Source: Sordariomycetes sp. S80-01Y | Taxonomy: Eukaryota > Ascomycota > Sordariomycetes | NCBI GenBank assembly: GCA_037042185.1 | Contig: JAXQJY010000028.1 | Coordinates: forward strand, 1,178,001 to 1,242,000 | DNA length: 64,000 bases | Direction of reading: 5' to 3' | Shown: positions 9,626 through 21,400 of the stretch, piece by piece | Layout of the letters: the number at the start of each line of letters is the position of its first letter | Position numbering within the stretch: position 1 is the stretch's first letter | Position numbers and translations under genes: made by a program | The notes under the pieces: generated by a model | What the model saw: the letters and a program-made list of their open reading frames with translations, nothing else | The model's database searches: none | Told to the model about the DNA's origin: nothing

Positions 9626-10024
9626 ACTGGGGACAATGGATACGGATACCTTGAGGATCTGAAGAAACTCTTGACAGCATTGCTTTTAGCGTTGGCAATT
9701 GATATTTGACCTCAGACCTTCGCCACCAATTTCAAGTCGTATCAAGAGCAACTGACCGGCTGCAGGCAAGGTATGCAGCATACCCGCCTCGCCAGCCAAC
9801 ATCCCGCAGACCTCCAACAAGATGGAGGTCATCAGGTAAGGTCAATGAGGGGTAGCAATGTGAGGCGACAGACGTGCATGAACCTCCTCCGGCCGTCCTC
9901 GTCCGAAGCGTGGGGTGTCATCACGAGACGTCCAAACCTCAAGCCTTAACTTCGACTGTTCTCCAATGGAAGTGTTCTTTTTTTTTTATTTTTATTTTTT
10001 ATCAATCGTCATCCATACTATGCG
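9626..10024. other. Intergenic, leader of the APH-like gene
   Basis: No gene seen. A strong T-rich tract (9974-10000) sits 24 bp before the ATG at 10025. A short ATG-containing stretch followed by a good donor (gtaagg, ~9836) might be an upstream first exon, but I found no compelling join. Confidence 0.5.
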
Positions 10025-11218
10025 ATGAGCAGTGCCACTGGCCCTCCGGGGGGGTTATCACAGTCCTACTTGGAGGCTGAGACAGTAGGAGAGAACCATC
10101 GGCTTAACGCCACCATCAACGCCTTCTTCGAGCGCAATGGTTTCGCTTCAGCGACACGAAAGACCTGCGACGACTACGCAAGGCAAACCTACGCCTTGGC
10201 GGAAGCAAGTCCATCAGCCCAGCAGGGTTATTGTTCCTACACCCTAAAATTACCAAACGAGTATCTATTGCAGTTCCGGCCTCATAAATTTGCGCTGAAC
10301 AGATCAATATGTGCGCAGGCCAGGAGCATATTCCCTGATCTCGCCCCGAAGACAGAGCACGTAGGGACGATCAAAGGTGTAGTGAATCACGGGACCACGC
10401 ATGGAGAGGACCTGGTGTTACAAGTTTATTTGCAGATGGAGATTGCTGGGATTACGCTGGCGGATTTTCGCAAGGCCCAAGAGCCCTCGATTCAGGAGAA
10501 AGGGCGAGACTACCGACATGTGCTCGTCGAGGACATGGCTGGTTTCTTTGCTCAGAGCTACGTGCATCGCCGATATCCTGGGAAAGCTGGCGACGACTTT
10601 CCACGTGGGAACGTCGGGAGTAGCCTCAAAGATCGTCTAAGAATCCTTCAGAGCCTTCCAGACGAGCATGCGAAATTCTCGGACGCCGTCAAAAGAAGGA
10701 TCGACGACATGGAAACATCTATGGCTTGGTGCCTGACGCACGGTGACCTCGTTCCCGAGAACATAATGGTCGATCCAAAGACCGGGAGGCTCACTGGCCT
10801 CATTGACTGGGCGGAGGGTGAGTGGCTGCCATTCGGCATTGGTCTGTACGGCCTAGAGGAGCTCTTTGGCGAAACTAATAATGGGGGGTTCTTTGAGCTC
10901 TACCCAGATCATGAACAGCTGCGTGATACCTTCTGGCAACGCTTTCTGCAGATCACGCGGCCATCAGTGGCCATCTTCTCGAAGACGTGGCTAGGCGATC
11001 TGCGACTCTGTCGCAGATTCGGCATCATGCTCTGGCGCGGCATCGCGTTTGATAATGGGAAGCTGGACCGCGTGGTGGATGCTGACAGAGACGCGGTCGA
11101 CATGCGGAAGTTGGAACTTTCCCTTAATGCCCCAGAGCCACTTGAGACCGCAGACTGGAGGTGGAGAGTGGAGCTGCTGCGTTTGTGTCTCGAACGATGC
11201 TTCGAATCCCGGGGTTGA
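10025..11218 (+). CDS. APH-family (aminoglycoside phosphotransferase-like) kinase
   Basis: Single-exon, 397 aa. The protein-kinase-like APH fold is shown by the Brenner-type motif THGDLVPENIMVD (His239-Gly-Asp241, catalytic Asp241, metal-binding Asn246). The metal-binding Asp261 follows in GLIDWAEGEW. The N-lobe is divergent, with no clear Walker-like loop. Such proteins are numerous in filamentous fungi and few have known substrates; small-molecule or amino-alcohol phosphorylation is the family theme, and drug resistance should not be assumed. The start is the first ATG of the frame, directly behind a T-rich tract. No signal peptide or membrane segment is seen. It stands between the thymine-salvage pair and the NmrA gene, with no evident link to either. 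Confidence 0.87.
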   Translation: MSSATGPPGGLSQSYLEAETVGENHRLNATINAFFERNGFASATRKTCDDYARQTYALAEASPSAQQGYCSYTLKLPNEYLLQFRPHKFALNRSICAQARSIFPDLAPKTEHVGTIKGVVNHGTTHGEDLVLQVYLQMEIAGITLADFRKAQEPSIQEKGRDYRHVLVEDMAGFFAQSYVHRRYPGKAGDDFPRGNVGSSLKDRLRILQSLPDEHAKFSDAVKRRIDDMETSMAWCLTHGDLVPENIMVDPKTGRLTGLIDWAEGEWLPFGIGLYGLEELFGETNNGGFFELYPDHEQLRDTFWQRFLQITRPSVAIFSKTWLGDLRLCRRFGIMLWRGIAFDNGKLDRVVDADRDAVDMRKLELSLNAPEPLETADWRWRVELLRLCLERCFESRG

Positions 11219-11421
11219 GGGACCGCAGCAGGAGAGGTTTTGGATCAGATGGCGGCATACAGTAGGTGGTCAGAGTCTTCGGGTTTGCTCCAGCTGAATG
11301 TTGATTGAGGAGGGGAAGGATGTGCAGAGGCCTATGAAGATGCACTCCCACGTGCGGAAGAAGGACACATTCCACCGCGATTGAGACATTGGACCCTCGC
11401 GCTGCCTCGACAACATGTGCG

Positions 11422-12564
11422 TTACTCTCCAGAAGCAAGGATAGATGACCAATCTCGTTTGCTCGCCCATTCCCTGAAGCTCGTCATGGGGCAGTCAATG
11501 CCCGCCTGCCGTCACACGTTAGTCCTGTCCATGGGCTCATGCTTCACAAGTCGGTTGGGGCTCACCTTGCGGATATCCTCGGCCGTCAGTACGTCCATGC
11601 CACCGTCATAGCCTGGGTCGCTGCTGTACGAGAACATGTACATGACCTCGATTCCCGTGTCTCGCTCCCCCGTCATTTCAATCATCTCTTCGGGCGAAAC
11701 CTGCCTGTAAGACACTGGTTTGCCGGTGACTTCGCCCCACGTCTTGATCCACTCGGTCCAGCTGCAGATGTCGCCCGCGGCCATGTAGTCCTTGCCGGGA
11801 GGCATCTGGTAGACGGCGTAGGTGAAGTTACCCATGTCGCCCACAGGGTCCAGGTGGGGGACCGGCCGGTGGGGTTCCGTGGTGAAGGCCATCTGGATGC
11901 TCCCGTCGGGTTGCTGCCCGGAAGCTCAGAACACGTCACTCACTAATGGGAGGGCTGGAGAACTCACCTTGCCGAGATAAGACTTGGGCAGGATGTTGAA
12001 GCTCGTGTAGAAGAAACCCGTCTGTATGCACGACATCTTGGCGGCCAGCTCGGGATAGTGTTCCTGGACGTAGAAGGGGAAGATGTCGGCCTTGGAGTCG
12101 AAGTGGTATAACTCGGTGAAGGCGCCTTTGCTGCACTTTCCAGCGTGACTCAGCGTCGAGACGAGGAAGCCGTTGGAGTCCAGGGAGGCCACGGTAGCAG
12201 CGGCGGCGTCGGCAATGTTCTTGCCCTGGCGATACTCGATGTCGTAGGCATGGCGGCGGCACGAGATGCCCAGCTCCTGGGCCTTCTGGCGACAGTCCGG
12301 GCGGAAGAAGGGCTCCCAGTAGTTGGTGACGCTGAAGATGACGTTGGCGCCGCGGAAGGCGTCGACGAGAGTTGCGGCGTCGTCGAGGTTGGCGGCAACG
12401 GGCTCGATGCCCTCGTCGGCCAGTTTGCGGGCGGATGGCGAGTCTGGGTCGCGGGTCAGGCCTCGGACACGGAAGCCGGCCTTGGCGAAACGCCGTGCGA
12501 CAGAGCCGCCCTGGTTGCCGGTAGCGCCAACAACGCAAACCAGCTTCTGCTCCTGTTGGGCCAT
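11422..12564 (-). CDS. NmrA-like NAD(P)-binding protein
   Basis: Three exons on the minus strand: 12564-11968, 11913-11566, 11505-11422 (342 aa), all joined in phase 0. Introns are GTGAGT..CAG (54 bp) and GTGAGC..CAG (60 bp). The N-terminal Rossmann motif GATGNQGG (~13-20) with VCVVGATG marks an atypical short-chain-dehydrogenase fold of the NmrA/HSCARG type. These proteins sense NAD(P) redox state or act as reductases in secondary metabolism; the founding NmrA controls the GATA factor AreA. The last exon gives the usual family ending (AGIDCPMTSFREWA). No catalytic YxxxK is evident, favouring a sensor or regulatory role. It is divergent from the LaeA-like methyltransferase gene, 360 bp apart. 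Confidence 0.9.
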
Positions 12565-12924
12565 TGTTGGTTCGTCAATTGGTTGGTCGGACGGGTGGTT
12601 GGTGGTGCGTGCGCGCTCCCGGTGCTGTGGTTGTCGGTCCCTGGTTTTGCCATGTGGGCGCTGTCACTGATGACATCGGATGGGGCACCTTAGCTGCCTT
12701 AGATGAAGTTGCAGGGATCATATGCGACCGGGGTCCGACCATCCTCCGCCTGCCCGTGATGACTGCGATGCTCGATTCTCGATGCTCGACCTCGGCCTCG
12801 ATTTCGTCCTCGACTGCGCATCCCACAGAAAGTCATCGCAACCGGCACCATTGCCCTGTATTTTTAGTTGCAACGCATTGCTTCGTCTTTCTCCAGGCCC
12901 TTCGTTGCAACAAACCAGCATCCG
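12565..12924. promoter_or_regulatory. Divergent promoter between NmrA-like and methyltransferase genes
   Basis: 360 bp between the two start codons, with no coding signal of its own. The spacing and head-to-head layout suggest co-expression. No TATA box or clear factor site stands out. Confidence 0.5.
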
Positions 12925-14170
12925 ATGCCTTCCCCGTCGAGTCGCCAACAGGAGCCCGCTCCGTCATCTCCGGGCGCCACCTCCAGTCAAGCTCCCGTAC
13001 TGTCGAGTCTTCTCACGCCAGCAGAGAACGGTGCTGAGCCGGCGCCTCTCCAAGTAGACGTAGGTGTCCAGTCATTGCTGGTTCTCAAGAAACCGTCATG
13101 GATGTTTATAACGCGACGCGCAGACCGATGGCAGCAGTTCCAACTACGCAGACTCGTCCTACGGCTCCGACACAGAATCTACCCGCACGGGTTCCGTCAC
13201 ATCCTCTATATTCCAGTACCAGTACGAGAACGGGCGTCGGTATCATGCCTACCGCGAGGGTCAGTACGTCCTGCCCAATGACGACGCCGAACAGGAGCGC
13301 CTCGACCTGCAGCATCACATCTGGCGACTGCTGCTCGGTGGTCGTCTCTACACCGCGCCGCTTCCCTCTCCCGACGACAACCCCGTGCTCCGGGTCCTCG
13401 ACCTGGGCACCGGCACCGGCATCTGGGCCGTGGACATGGCAGACGAGTTCCCGTCCGCCGACGTCTTCGGCGTTGACTTGTCCCCCATTCAGCCCGAGTG
13501 GGTGCCAAACAACTGCCGCTTTCATGTCGATGACTACGAGGACGAGTGGACCTACTCCGAGCATGAGCGCTTCGACTACATCCACGGTCGCGCCCTGAGC
13601 GGCACCTCGGCGGACTGGCCGCGCTTCTACAAAAGCGTCAAGGAGAATCTCAAGGACGGCGGTTATGTCGAGATGCAGGAGTATGACGCCTGGATCTTCA
13701 GTGACGATGACAGCTGCGACCGCGCCCCCTGGACCATGGAGTGGGTGGACAAGCTGGACGGCGCCAGCAGAGCCTTTGGGAAGCAGATCAACGTCGCCAA
13801 GAACCACCGACAATGGATGATAGACGCCGGCTTCGAGGACGTCAAGGAGCTGGTCTATCGGGTAAGCTTCTGTTCCTCCGCAGATGCTCCCTGCGTTTCG
13901 TGACGACTAACGCTGTTCTCACAGATACCAATCGGTCCTTGGGCCAAGAACCCAACACTGAAGGAGCTGGGCCGCTTCGAGCTCATCCACATGCAGATGT
14001 CGGTCGACTCGCACACTCCTGCTCTCTTCACCCGGGTGTGGAAGTACTCGCCCGAACAGGTCCAGGTTCTGGTGGAGGGCGTGAAGCGGGAGATGCGGGA
14101 CAAGAACCTGAGGCTCATCACGTCCTACCGCTTCATAACGGGTCGAAAGCCTAGCGGGCCCGCCTACTGA
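12925..14170 (+). CDS. LaeA-like SAM-dependent methyltransferase
   Basis: Three exons: 12925-13059, 13124-13861, 13925-14170 (372 aa), all phase 0. Introns are GTAGGT..CAG (64 bp) and GTAAGC..CAG (63 bp). The first ~65 residues are P/S-rich and disordered. Then comes the tract typical of fungal LaeA-like enzymes (FQYQYENGRRYHAYREG, LPNDDAEQERLDLQHH). SAM motif I follows (LDLGTGTGIWA, ~137-147), with the acidic loop GVDLSPIQP and the WV-N tail. Fungal members of this group include LaeA/Llm regulators and secondary-metabolite tailoring enzymes; LaeA itself acts in the nucleus with velvet proteins. It is more likely an Llm-type paralogue than LaeA. It is divergent from the NmrA-like gene. Confidence 0.93.
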
Positions 14171-15189
14171 TCCAGCAACACCTCGGTGATGCAAGCTACG
14201 TTTTATATTCGTCCTCTCAGATGCCACTCGCTTGAAAGAAAGACTTCTCTCATTTCTGGATGGCGTAATTTTGACCGTGCAGGTCTATGAAGGAGGCGCC
14301 GAATCTCCGTCGGGTGTTGCTAGGTCGTCGCCAGGGTTGGAAAGAGCCATGGCTGGATCCAAGATGATACATGCGAGTGGCGAGAAACACCATCTTCAGA
14401 CGAGGTCTTCACAAACCCTACAACCCATCTCAGCGCCGCCTGCACAGCATACGACACTTTCGCCCAATCTCTGTCAGACACAACGCTAGGTTATGTTCAA
14501 GACCTGATGATTGCGGAAATGTTTTGACGAGATGGAACCCGGCGGCCGCACAATAGCATGAAAAGAGGAAAGGCTGGGGTGCGGCTCGGAGGGATGATCG
14601 ATGGACGGCACTGGGTGCTTTGGGGCTTGGCTGAATCGCATGAAGACTTAAGCATGCGGCAGCTTTCACTGGCAAGACAGCACGGAAGGGCGAACGCTTT
14701 TTATTACTACAATAGCGCCGGTACTACTAGGAGTAGTACTTGTGGAACATGTCGAGAAATTGCTGCGCACAAGTTGCAGCAGAGATTGGGCTTCCCGAGT
14801 GTCAACTTGGAGGCACTGGCACGGTTGCCGAGCTCTATAGGTCATGGTTAGGCATGCGGACTTTATACATGCTACGCAGATTTCAATAACGAGAGCAGAC
14901 GGTTTCTATCAAAGAAGTCTTAGGCGCACTAGTTCAAGTTGGCATATGAGAGGTTGCGCTCCGTATACCGAGGTCCATTAACGAGGTTCGGCTGCCCCTT
15001 CCAGAATTTAGTTCACGACCCCTGCCCATGCGGCTCCACTCCAGCTTCCTTTCCCAATCCGCGTCCCCAACAACCTCGACCTCGACCTCTTCAACATCAA
15101 CAACAGACACTCATTCTTCTGTGCCACATCCGCTAAAAAGAGCCACATTACACTCCTTACCGTCCAACTCACGACATAAATTGCCCAGA
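14171..15189. other. Intergenic, no gene seen
   Basis: About 1 kb of 3' flank of the methyltransferase gene and promoter of PHS1. The last 130 bases are rich in CAAC/CCTC, like a fungal leader. No supported ORF. Confidence 0.55.
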
Positions 15190-15900
15190 ATGCCTCCCAA
15201 ACAAAAGTCCGCCCGGCAATCGCAGCCACCCTCCAGCCCCCTCAAGACCGGCTACCTGGTTCTCTACAACGCGCTGTCCGCCTGCGCCTGGGCTGCCGTC
15301 CTCTCTCGCACAATCAAGACTACCACCTCTGAGGGTCCGGAGAGCGTTTTTGACCGGGATGGCGAGTTCACCAAGTGGGTGCAGACGGGCGCCCTCCTGG
15401 AAGTTCTGCACTCCCTCTTCGGTTCGTAACCCCTTTCACTGTTGGACGCGCTCCGAGTAGCTGACAGCATAGGCGTCGTCCGCGCACCCCTTCAATCGAC
15501 CGTCATGCAAGTCGCCTCCCGCATCCTACTCGTCTGGGGCATCGGCGAGCACTTCCCCGAAGCAGCACAGCATTGGGCCTACGCCACCATGCTCGTCGCA
15601 TGGTCCGTCACCGAGGTTATCCGCTACTCGTACTTTGCGCTCAACCTGTCTGCGTCTCCGCCGTACTTCCTGTCCTGGCTGCGATACAACACCTTCTTCG
15701 TCTTGTACCCGATGGGCATCTCCAGCGAGTGCTGGCTCATCAACCGCTCCCGAGAGCCCGCAGCTCAGGTCAGCGAGTGGGTGGTCTACGGCCTGTGGGC
15801 GATCCTGGCGGTTTACGTGCCTGGATCGTACATCCTGTTCACGCATATGATGAGCCAGCGCAAGAAGGCACTTAGGGCCTTGAAGGAGAAGAAGGTCTAG
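15190..15900 (+). CDS. PHS1: Very-long-chain (3R)-3-hydroxyacyl-CoA dehydratase
   Basis: Two exons: 15190-15421 and 15473-15900 (219 aa). The intron is GTTCGT..TAG (51 bp, phase 1), and the join gives the family block HSLFGVVRAPLQSTVMQV. This is an ER polytopic enzyme of the fatty-acid elongase complex, catalysing the third step (dehydration) in very-long-chain acyl-CoA synthesis. Catalytic residues known in yeast Phs1 (Tyr149/Glu156, spaced by seven) are seen as Tyr156 and Glu163 in VLYPMGISSE. Several hydrophobic helices are visible (e.g. ~23-40, ~113-130, ~175-195). The C-terminus is lysine-rich (KKALRALKEKKV), like an ER-retention tail. The start at MPPKQK matches family length. Confidence 0.95.
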
Positions 15901-15924
15901 AGCACCCGCTCGGAGGACGAGGCT

Positions 15925-16326
15925 ATGATGAGCCTGAGGCAGGCGATCAACCAGTTTGATGTTGGCCTCGAACAGGCTGCCCGGGAACGTGGGGAGCAGG
16001 AGTCACCTGACCAAATTTTGCGCAGGCAGCTGGTTCACGCGGCCAACATCGCATCGCATCTTAAATACGGTTCCCCGGAGGCCGGTGGTGACAGCGCTGA
16101 CGCTGACTCTGAAGGGGAGTCTGTTCTGAGCCGTGAGGCTGGCAACGATTCCTCGGCAACCTCAGCCATGCAAACCCCTCCAGGGGCAAATACACCCACC
16201 ACCATCCCCACTCGAAGGTCGAACAGAATCAACAATGGTACAAAGGCAAGGCAAGACCTCATCGACGAGGATTTTGACCGGGTTGGCGCTTACAGCACGG
16301 GCATCGGAAACAGGAACGGAGATTAG
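15925..16326 (+). CDS. Small hypothetical ORF directly behind PHS1
   Basis: 133-aa frame opening 24 bases after the PHS1 stop. The first 50 residues could form an amphipathic helix (LRQAINQFDVGLEQAARERG), and the rest is S/T/A/D-rich and likely disordered, ending with RRSNRINNGTKARQDLIDEDF. I do not recognise a family. Base composition is coding-like, but there is no room for a promoter, so it may lie in the PHS1 3' UTR, be the last exon of another gene, or be chance. Low confidence that it is a gene. Confidence 0.35.
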   Translation: MMSLRQAINQFDVGLEQAARERGEQESPDQILRRQLVHAANIASHLKYGSPEAGGDSADADSEGESVLSREAGNDSSATSAMQTPPGANTPTTIPTRRSNRINNGTKARQDLIDEDFDRVGAYSTGIGNRNGD

Positions 16327-16584
16327 TAGCGTGCTTAGACGGTTTGAAGGGTTTGAAGCGTTTTGAGTTTAGATTAATAGTAATCATAGCGAATAGCTCT
16401 ATCTTTGAGCGCCCCCAATCCAGCGTTTGCGCCGATACAAAACACATCCCTCACTCATCCTGAGCAAGTGCTACTTACTTTGACGCTGCTCCCTAAAGCG
16501 CGGTGTCTCTGCCTTGTCCAGAGGCGGCGGAGGCCATGACGATTCCCAAATAACAAGTACGAACCCCTATAACCGAGACATCGT

Positions 16585-17953
16585 CTATAGCTCAGCTCGT
16601 TGCTCTTCCTGCTGCACCTTCTCCTCAATCATCTGCCTCTCCTCAACGCTCCCCTCGTACCACTCCCTATCCACCCAGTCCACAATCAGGCCCTTCGCGT
16701 CCCGCCCCAGCCTGTCGTAGCCCGGGTTGGCATCCTTCTCGAACATGGTCATGTGCGCCACCGTCTCGTCCGAGGCCTTGTCGTTGACCGCCTCCCTCCA
16801 CGTGCCCGCCCCCTCCCTCTGGGGCAGGTTGCAGAAGGTCCTCTCGCGGCCCAGCACGGTGCCCACCATGCTCACCTCGCGGCTGCCCGCGGCCTTGCCC
16901 AGCCGCGTGTACAGGTTGGCGAAGCCCACGTCAAGCTCGCGGCTCACCGAGACGAGGTGCCGCACGCGCTTCTTGAGCTCCTCGCCCCGCGCCAGGCAGT
17001 TGACGAACTCGAGGTGCGACGTCACCCAGCTCCAGCCGCTGGTGATGTTGTCGCGGTTGAGCCAGGCCGCCGCGCCCGCGCCAGCCACCGCAGAGGCCGC
17101 CCCGGCGAACATGGCCACCTTGCCCCATTTGCCCCAGCCGCCGCCCTGCTCCTGGCTCTGCTTGTCCTTGTCCTTGGTCTCGGCTGGCGGGAGGGCGCCT
17201 GCTGACTTGGCGGGTGCTCGAGCCTCGGCAGCCTTGTTTGCGCCCCAGAGGCTCGTTCCCAGGCCGCTTAGCTGGCTCAGCGCCGTCATGGCACCCTGGG
17301 CGCTCTGGTAGTGGCCCTCGGCGCTGTGCGCCACCACGCCGGGGCTGATGCCCAGGAAGGGCGTGTCGAAGGCGAGCACGCCCTGGATGTAGGGGAACAT
17401 GAGGCTGTTGAAGTCGCTGGGCGACTCCGCCTTCTGGATGCCATCCTCGCTGTAGATGGGCTTCTCCGAGGTCAGCGCGATGAGCGTCTCAGCTGCGACG
17501 ATGCCGCCCATGGAGTGGCCGATGAGGATCGTGCGCACCGAGGGCGACACCGTGGGCGACGGTGTGCCGGCCGCCACCTCTAGGTCTATGACCTTCTCCT
17601 CCAGCCTGCGTAGGTTGTCAGCATGGACTCGTCGAGCGCGGATGACAGAGCTCATGGGGGCAGGGCTGCTGAAGGTGAGCGGGATGAGGGAGGCCCTTAC
17701 CAGCCGCGGAACTGGCTGACGGCAGCGCCCAGGTCGCCCTTTGTCTCATATCGCGGATAGACGAGCGTCTGGACGTCGATCTTTGGCAGGTCCTCCTGAA
17801 CGAGGTCCTTTAGACGGTTGGCGAAGTGGTAATTGTCACCAAACGTGTCCTCGCCGCCCTGATAGTCATCAACATTCATACGTCATAAGCGTGCTGTGAG
17901 CTGAGAGGTACCTTGAAGCCGTGGATAAAGCAGAGCACCAGAGTCTTCTTCAT
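16585..17953 (-). CDS. Alpha/beta-hydrolase (DUF676/lipase-like)
   Basis: Three exons on the minus strand: 17953-17912, 17858-17701, 17605-16585 (406 aa). Introns are GTACCT..CAG (53 bp) and GTAAGG..CAG (95 bp). The first exon gives the hydrolase opening LVLCFIHGF (oxyanion region HGF). Exon 3 carries the nucleophile elbow GHSMGG (Ser98). VLAFDTPFLG, near residue 150, holds a further conserved strand. An alanine/glycine-rich hydrophobic stretch (~235-255) may be one membrane segment. This is the fungal serine-hydrolase group related to PGAP1/lipase class DUF676; the substrate is unknown. A charged coiled C-terminus (EERQMIEEKVQQEEQ) is present. It is in tandem with, and downstream of, the SNF2-type gene. 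Confidence 0.88.
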
Positions 17954-18474
17954 CTTGTCGCCATGAGACTCACAGTTCTGTTGTTGAGTCTGCTTGTGTG
18001 TTGGTTGTATGTTGTGAAGTTTGAAATGGCGAGCCCAGCTGGTGGCAAGGCTGAGGTGACATGCCGCTACTACTCAGTACGAACTAGGACCATGGAGGGG
18101 TTCCACGTGTTAGTGTTAGTGAGCACCGCACCATCTGTCCAGCATCACAAGACATCGTCACCCTGGGCAAAGAGGCACGGATGTAACGACTGCTACGTTC
18201 AGCGTCTATTAGAATACATTTTACAGCTCTAACCACGCCAGCCCTCCACACAGCACCCCCAGGGCCAGGCCAGCCTCGCTCCATCCTCCGAACGCATTGC
18301 TTGTAATGGTATTTGAAAACCCCCCCTAATGTCCGTTCCCTGGAAATACAACATTTATGACCCAAGCCGTAAACGCCAGGCAGCAAACCGCTGCCTCGAT
18401 CCATTCTCATTTCGTGACACCGTCACCCCTCCCGTCAGCACCTGAGTCGAACGGCGCACTTGCATCGTGACGGT
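17954..18474. other. Intergenic, promoter of the hydrolase gene and 3' flank of SNF2-type gene
   Basis: About 520 bp with no supported gene. The SNF2-type 3' UTR probably occupies the right end. Confidence 0.55.
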
Positions 18475-21400
18475 TTACTCCTCGTCACTCTGCGGAGCCG
18501 TGCTAGTTCCGGCCCGCGAGCTGTTGACGTTCAGCTTGATGCGAGTGGGCTGCGGCGTGTCTCCACTGCCCGACGGTGCGACCGACCCTTCGTCGGTGCC
18601 GCCATTTTCAAGCTCTTGCAGCTCGGGGTGCGCATCCAGCTCCTCTTGATACTTCTCCTTGAAGAAAGCCTGGCCGGTTTGTCAGCAACTGTAATACGGA
18701 ACATGTTAGGTCAATACTTACATTCATGGCCTTTGCATCCTTGTGCAAGATACTCTCGTCGTCATTGTATGTTTGACAATTGACGACAAGCAACTCAACG
18801 TCCCTCTTCATATCGCCCAAGCTGTTGTACTGCTGCTTCTTGATGCGGGTCTGAATATGGTTCATGCAGATCGGATTCTGGATGAGGACGTAGTAGTCGG
18901 GGTAGTCGCGCCTCGGCGGCAACTTGATGAAGGGTCCGATAACGAGACGCTTCCCAGAATCCGAGTCATCGTCATCGACCTCTTCTGGCGGAGGCTCGAC
19001 ATCGTCAACCTCCATTTTGTAGAGCTGGTCGTACAGAGATTGCAGGCTCCTCTGGAGAACCTCGCGTTGCTGAGGGCTGACCCGCGACTCAGTCTTTAGG
19101 TTGACCTTGCTGACCCGACCCTGGGGGCCTCGTCGCTTCTTGGCAGGAGGCTCATCGCCGTCTTCCTCAGCCTTACGCTTCTCATTTTTGCCGACAATCT
19201 TTCGACCACGCTTCTTGGGCGTCTCCGTCTCCTCGGTACTAGCGCGACTAGCGGATGGGGACCCAGCGGCATTGAGAATTGCATCCTTCTTAAGCTTGTT
19301 GGTGTCACGACGGTCCCTCTTCTCCTGCTTGCGCAGCGCAGCAGCTTCTGGTGAGTCGTCATCGTCGTCCATGGCCATCACCCACTGCTCTTCTGTCAGG
19401 CCGTCGTCGTACTTCACTCTTGTCCTCTCACGAGCACCACGACCAAGTACAATTTCTTCGGTCTCCTGTTCATCCTCGTTGCCCTCATTCATGTAAATCT
19501 CAGGCAACTCGTCTTCCTGAATCAGACGCGGCTTGGCTTTCGTGCCTGCCTTGCGGCCGTATACAGGGTCAAGTGCGCGCTCCTCGTCGAGCTTTTGGAA
19601 GATGACCAACTCATCGTCGGAGCGGGCAAGCATCATGTTGAGCTCCTCGTCCTCCAATTCTTCTTGGTCAGCAGAGTCCGTCATTTCGGCCGTCTCGAGC
19701 AGGGTCCTCAGCATGGCATCTCGATCAGTCTCGGAAGACTTGTTATCGAAACGACCAGCCTGGATAACCTTGCCGTCCATGTCCAGCTTGTATCGAGCAC
19801 GCTCGAGAATCTTCTCTTCCACGCTGTTAGATGTGATCAGACGAAGAATTCGAACCTCGTTCTTCTGGCCGATACGATGGGCACGATCTTGAGCTTGCAA
19901 ATCTTGGTGAGGATTCCAATCGGAGTCGTAGATGATGACAGTATCCGCAGTCTGCAAATTGAGACCAAGACCACCGGCACGGGTGGAAAGCAAGAACATG
20001 AAGTATGGCGAATTTGGTGCGTTGAATTCGCGCAGCAGGTCGGATCGCTCATCCGATTTGGTTGTACCGTCAAGACGCAAGTACTGCATGTTTCGGTATC
20101 TCAGGTAATCTTCCATAATGTCCATGATAGCGGTCATCTGGAAGAACATGAGCACACGATGGCCGGTGGCCTGGTACTTGGGTAGAATTCGGTCGAGAAG
20201 CTCGAACTTTCCGGCGACACGCCAGAGCATGTCGTTGCTGATGCTAAGAGGGTTCATCACATTCTCAACGACATCGAAGACGAACGGATGGTTGCAGAGC
20301 TTCCTCAGCTGCATGATCATATTGCTGAGACCGCGAGCGGTCGTCTTGCCGCCCTTGCCATCGCTAACGATAAGTCGGTTGTGAGTAGACATTTGCTTGT
20401 GAAGCCTCGCCTGCAGTGCCGAGAACTTGCACTTGATGACCTTCTCCGTCTTGTCGGGCAGATCCTTCTCGACATCCTTCTTGAGACGACGGAGCAAGAA
20501 GGGCCGAAGGACCTTGTGCAGACGGCGAATGACGAGAATCTGCTCTTCTTCCGTGAGCTCCATCTTGTCCTGACCACCAGTGTTCGCGAAGGGAGTGTTG
20601 AACCACTCGTCGAAGGTCTTGACAGATTTGAAGATGTTCGGCAACACGAAGTTGAGCATAGCCCAAAGCTCGCCAAGATTGTTCTGGAGGGGAGTACCAG
20701 TAAGAATGAGACGGAAGCGGGTGTTGTAGTAGTTCGAAATGGTGGCGCTAAGTTTCGAGTTTGCGTTCTTCATTCGGTGACCCTCATCAATGATCATATG
20801 GAACCACTTGATCTTGCTGAGGATTGGGCGATCTTTGATGATGTACTCGTAGGTTGTCAGCAACACTTGGAATCGACCTTGTCGAATCTTTTCTTGCTGA
20901 GTCTTGCGCGCGTTGGGCGGACCCTTGTACACAATTCTGCTGACAGACGGCGCCCACTTCTCGAACTCGAGGTTCCAGTTGGTCAGCGTACTGAGAGGCA
21001 CAATGACCAAGTATGGGCCAGTCTGCATCTTGCGCTCGATGAGGTAGGTAATGAGGGAAATTGTCTGAATAGTCTTTCCGAGACCCATTTCATCGGCCAG
21101 AATACCGTTCAGGTTGTTGTTGTACAAGGAAATCATCCACTGCAGACCCTTGATCTGGTACTCCTTGAGAGTGCCGCCGACCAGAATACTAGCTTGCTCG
21201 GTGACATCCTCACGGATGCGATGGGCCACCTTGTAGTAGTCGATCTTCTTGCTGGCACCCTCCTCCTCCGCCTCGCTCTCCTCGAGGTCTTCGTCAATCT
21301 CGTCTCCGTATTTCTCGGCAGCCTGGCGCTGCTGGCTCTTGACGGAAGAAGCGAGCTGGTGCAAGAAACCGTCAGTCTGTTTGAGCAGATGGGTAATACG

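Noticed and set aside
16600-17583. Plus-strand frames of 90-201 aa over the hydrolase gene
   Set aside because: Antisense shadows of the alpha/beta-hydrolase, whose spliced frame has the GHSMGG motif and matching intron phases.
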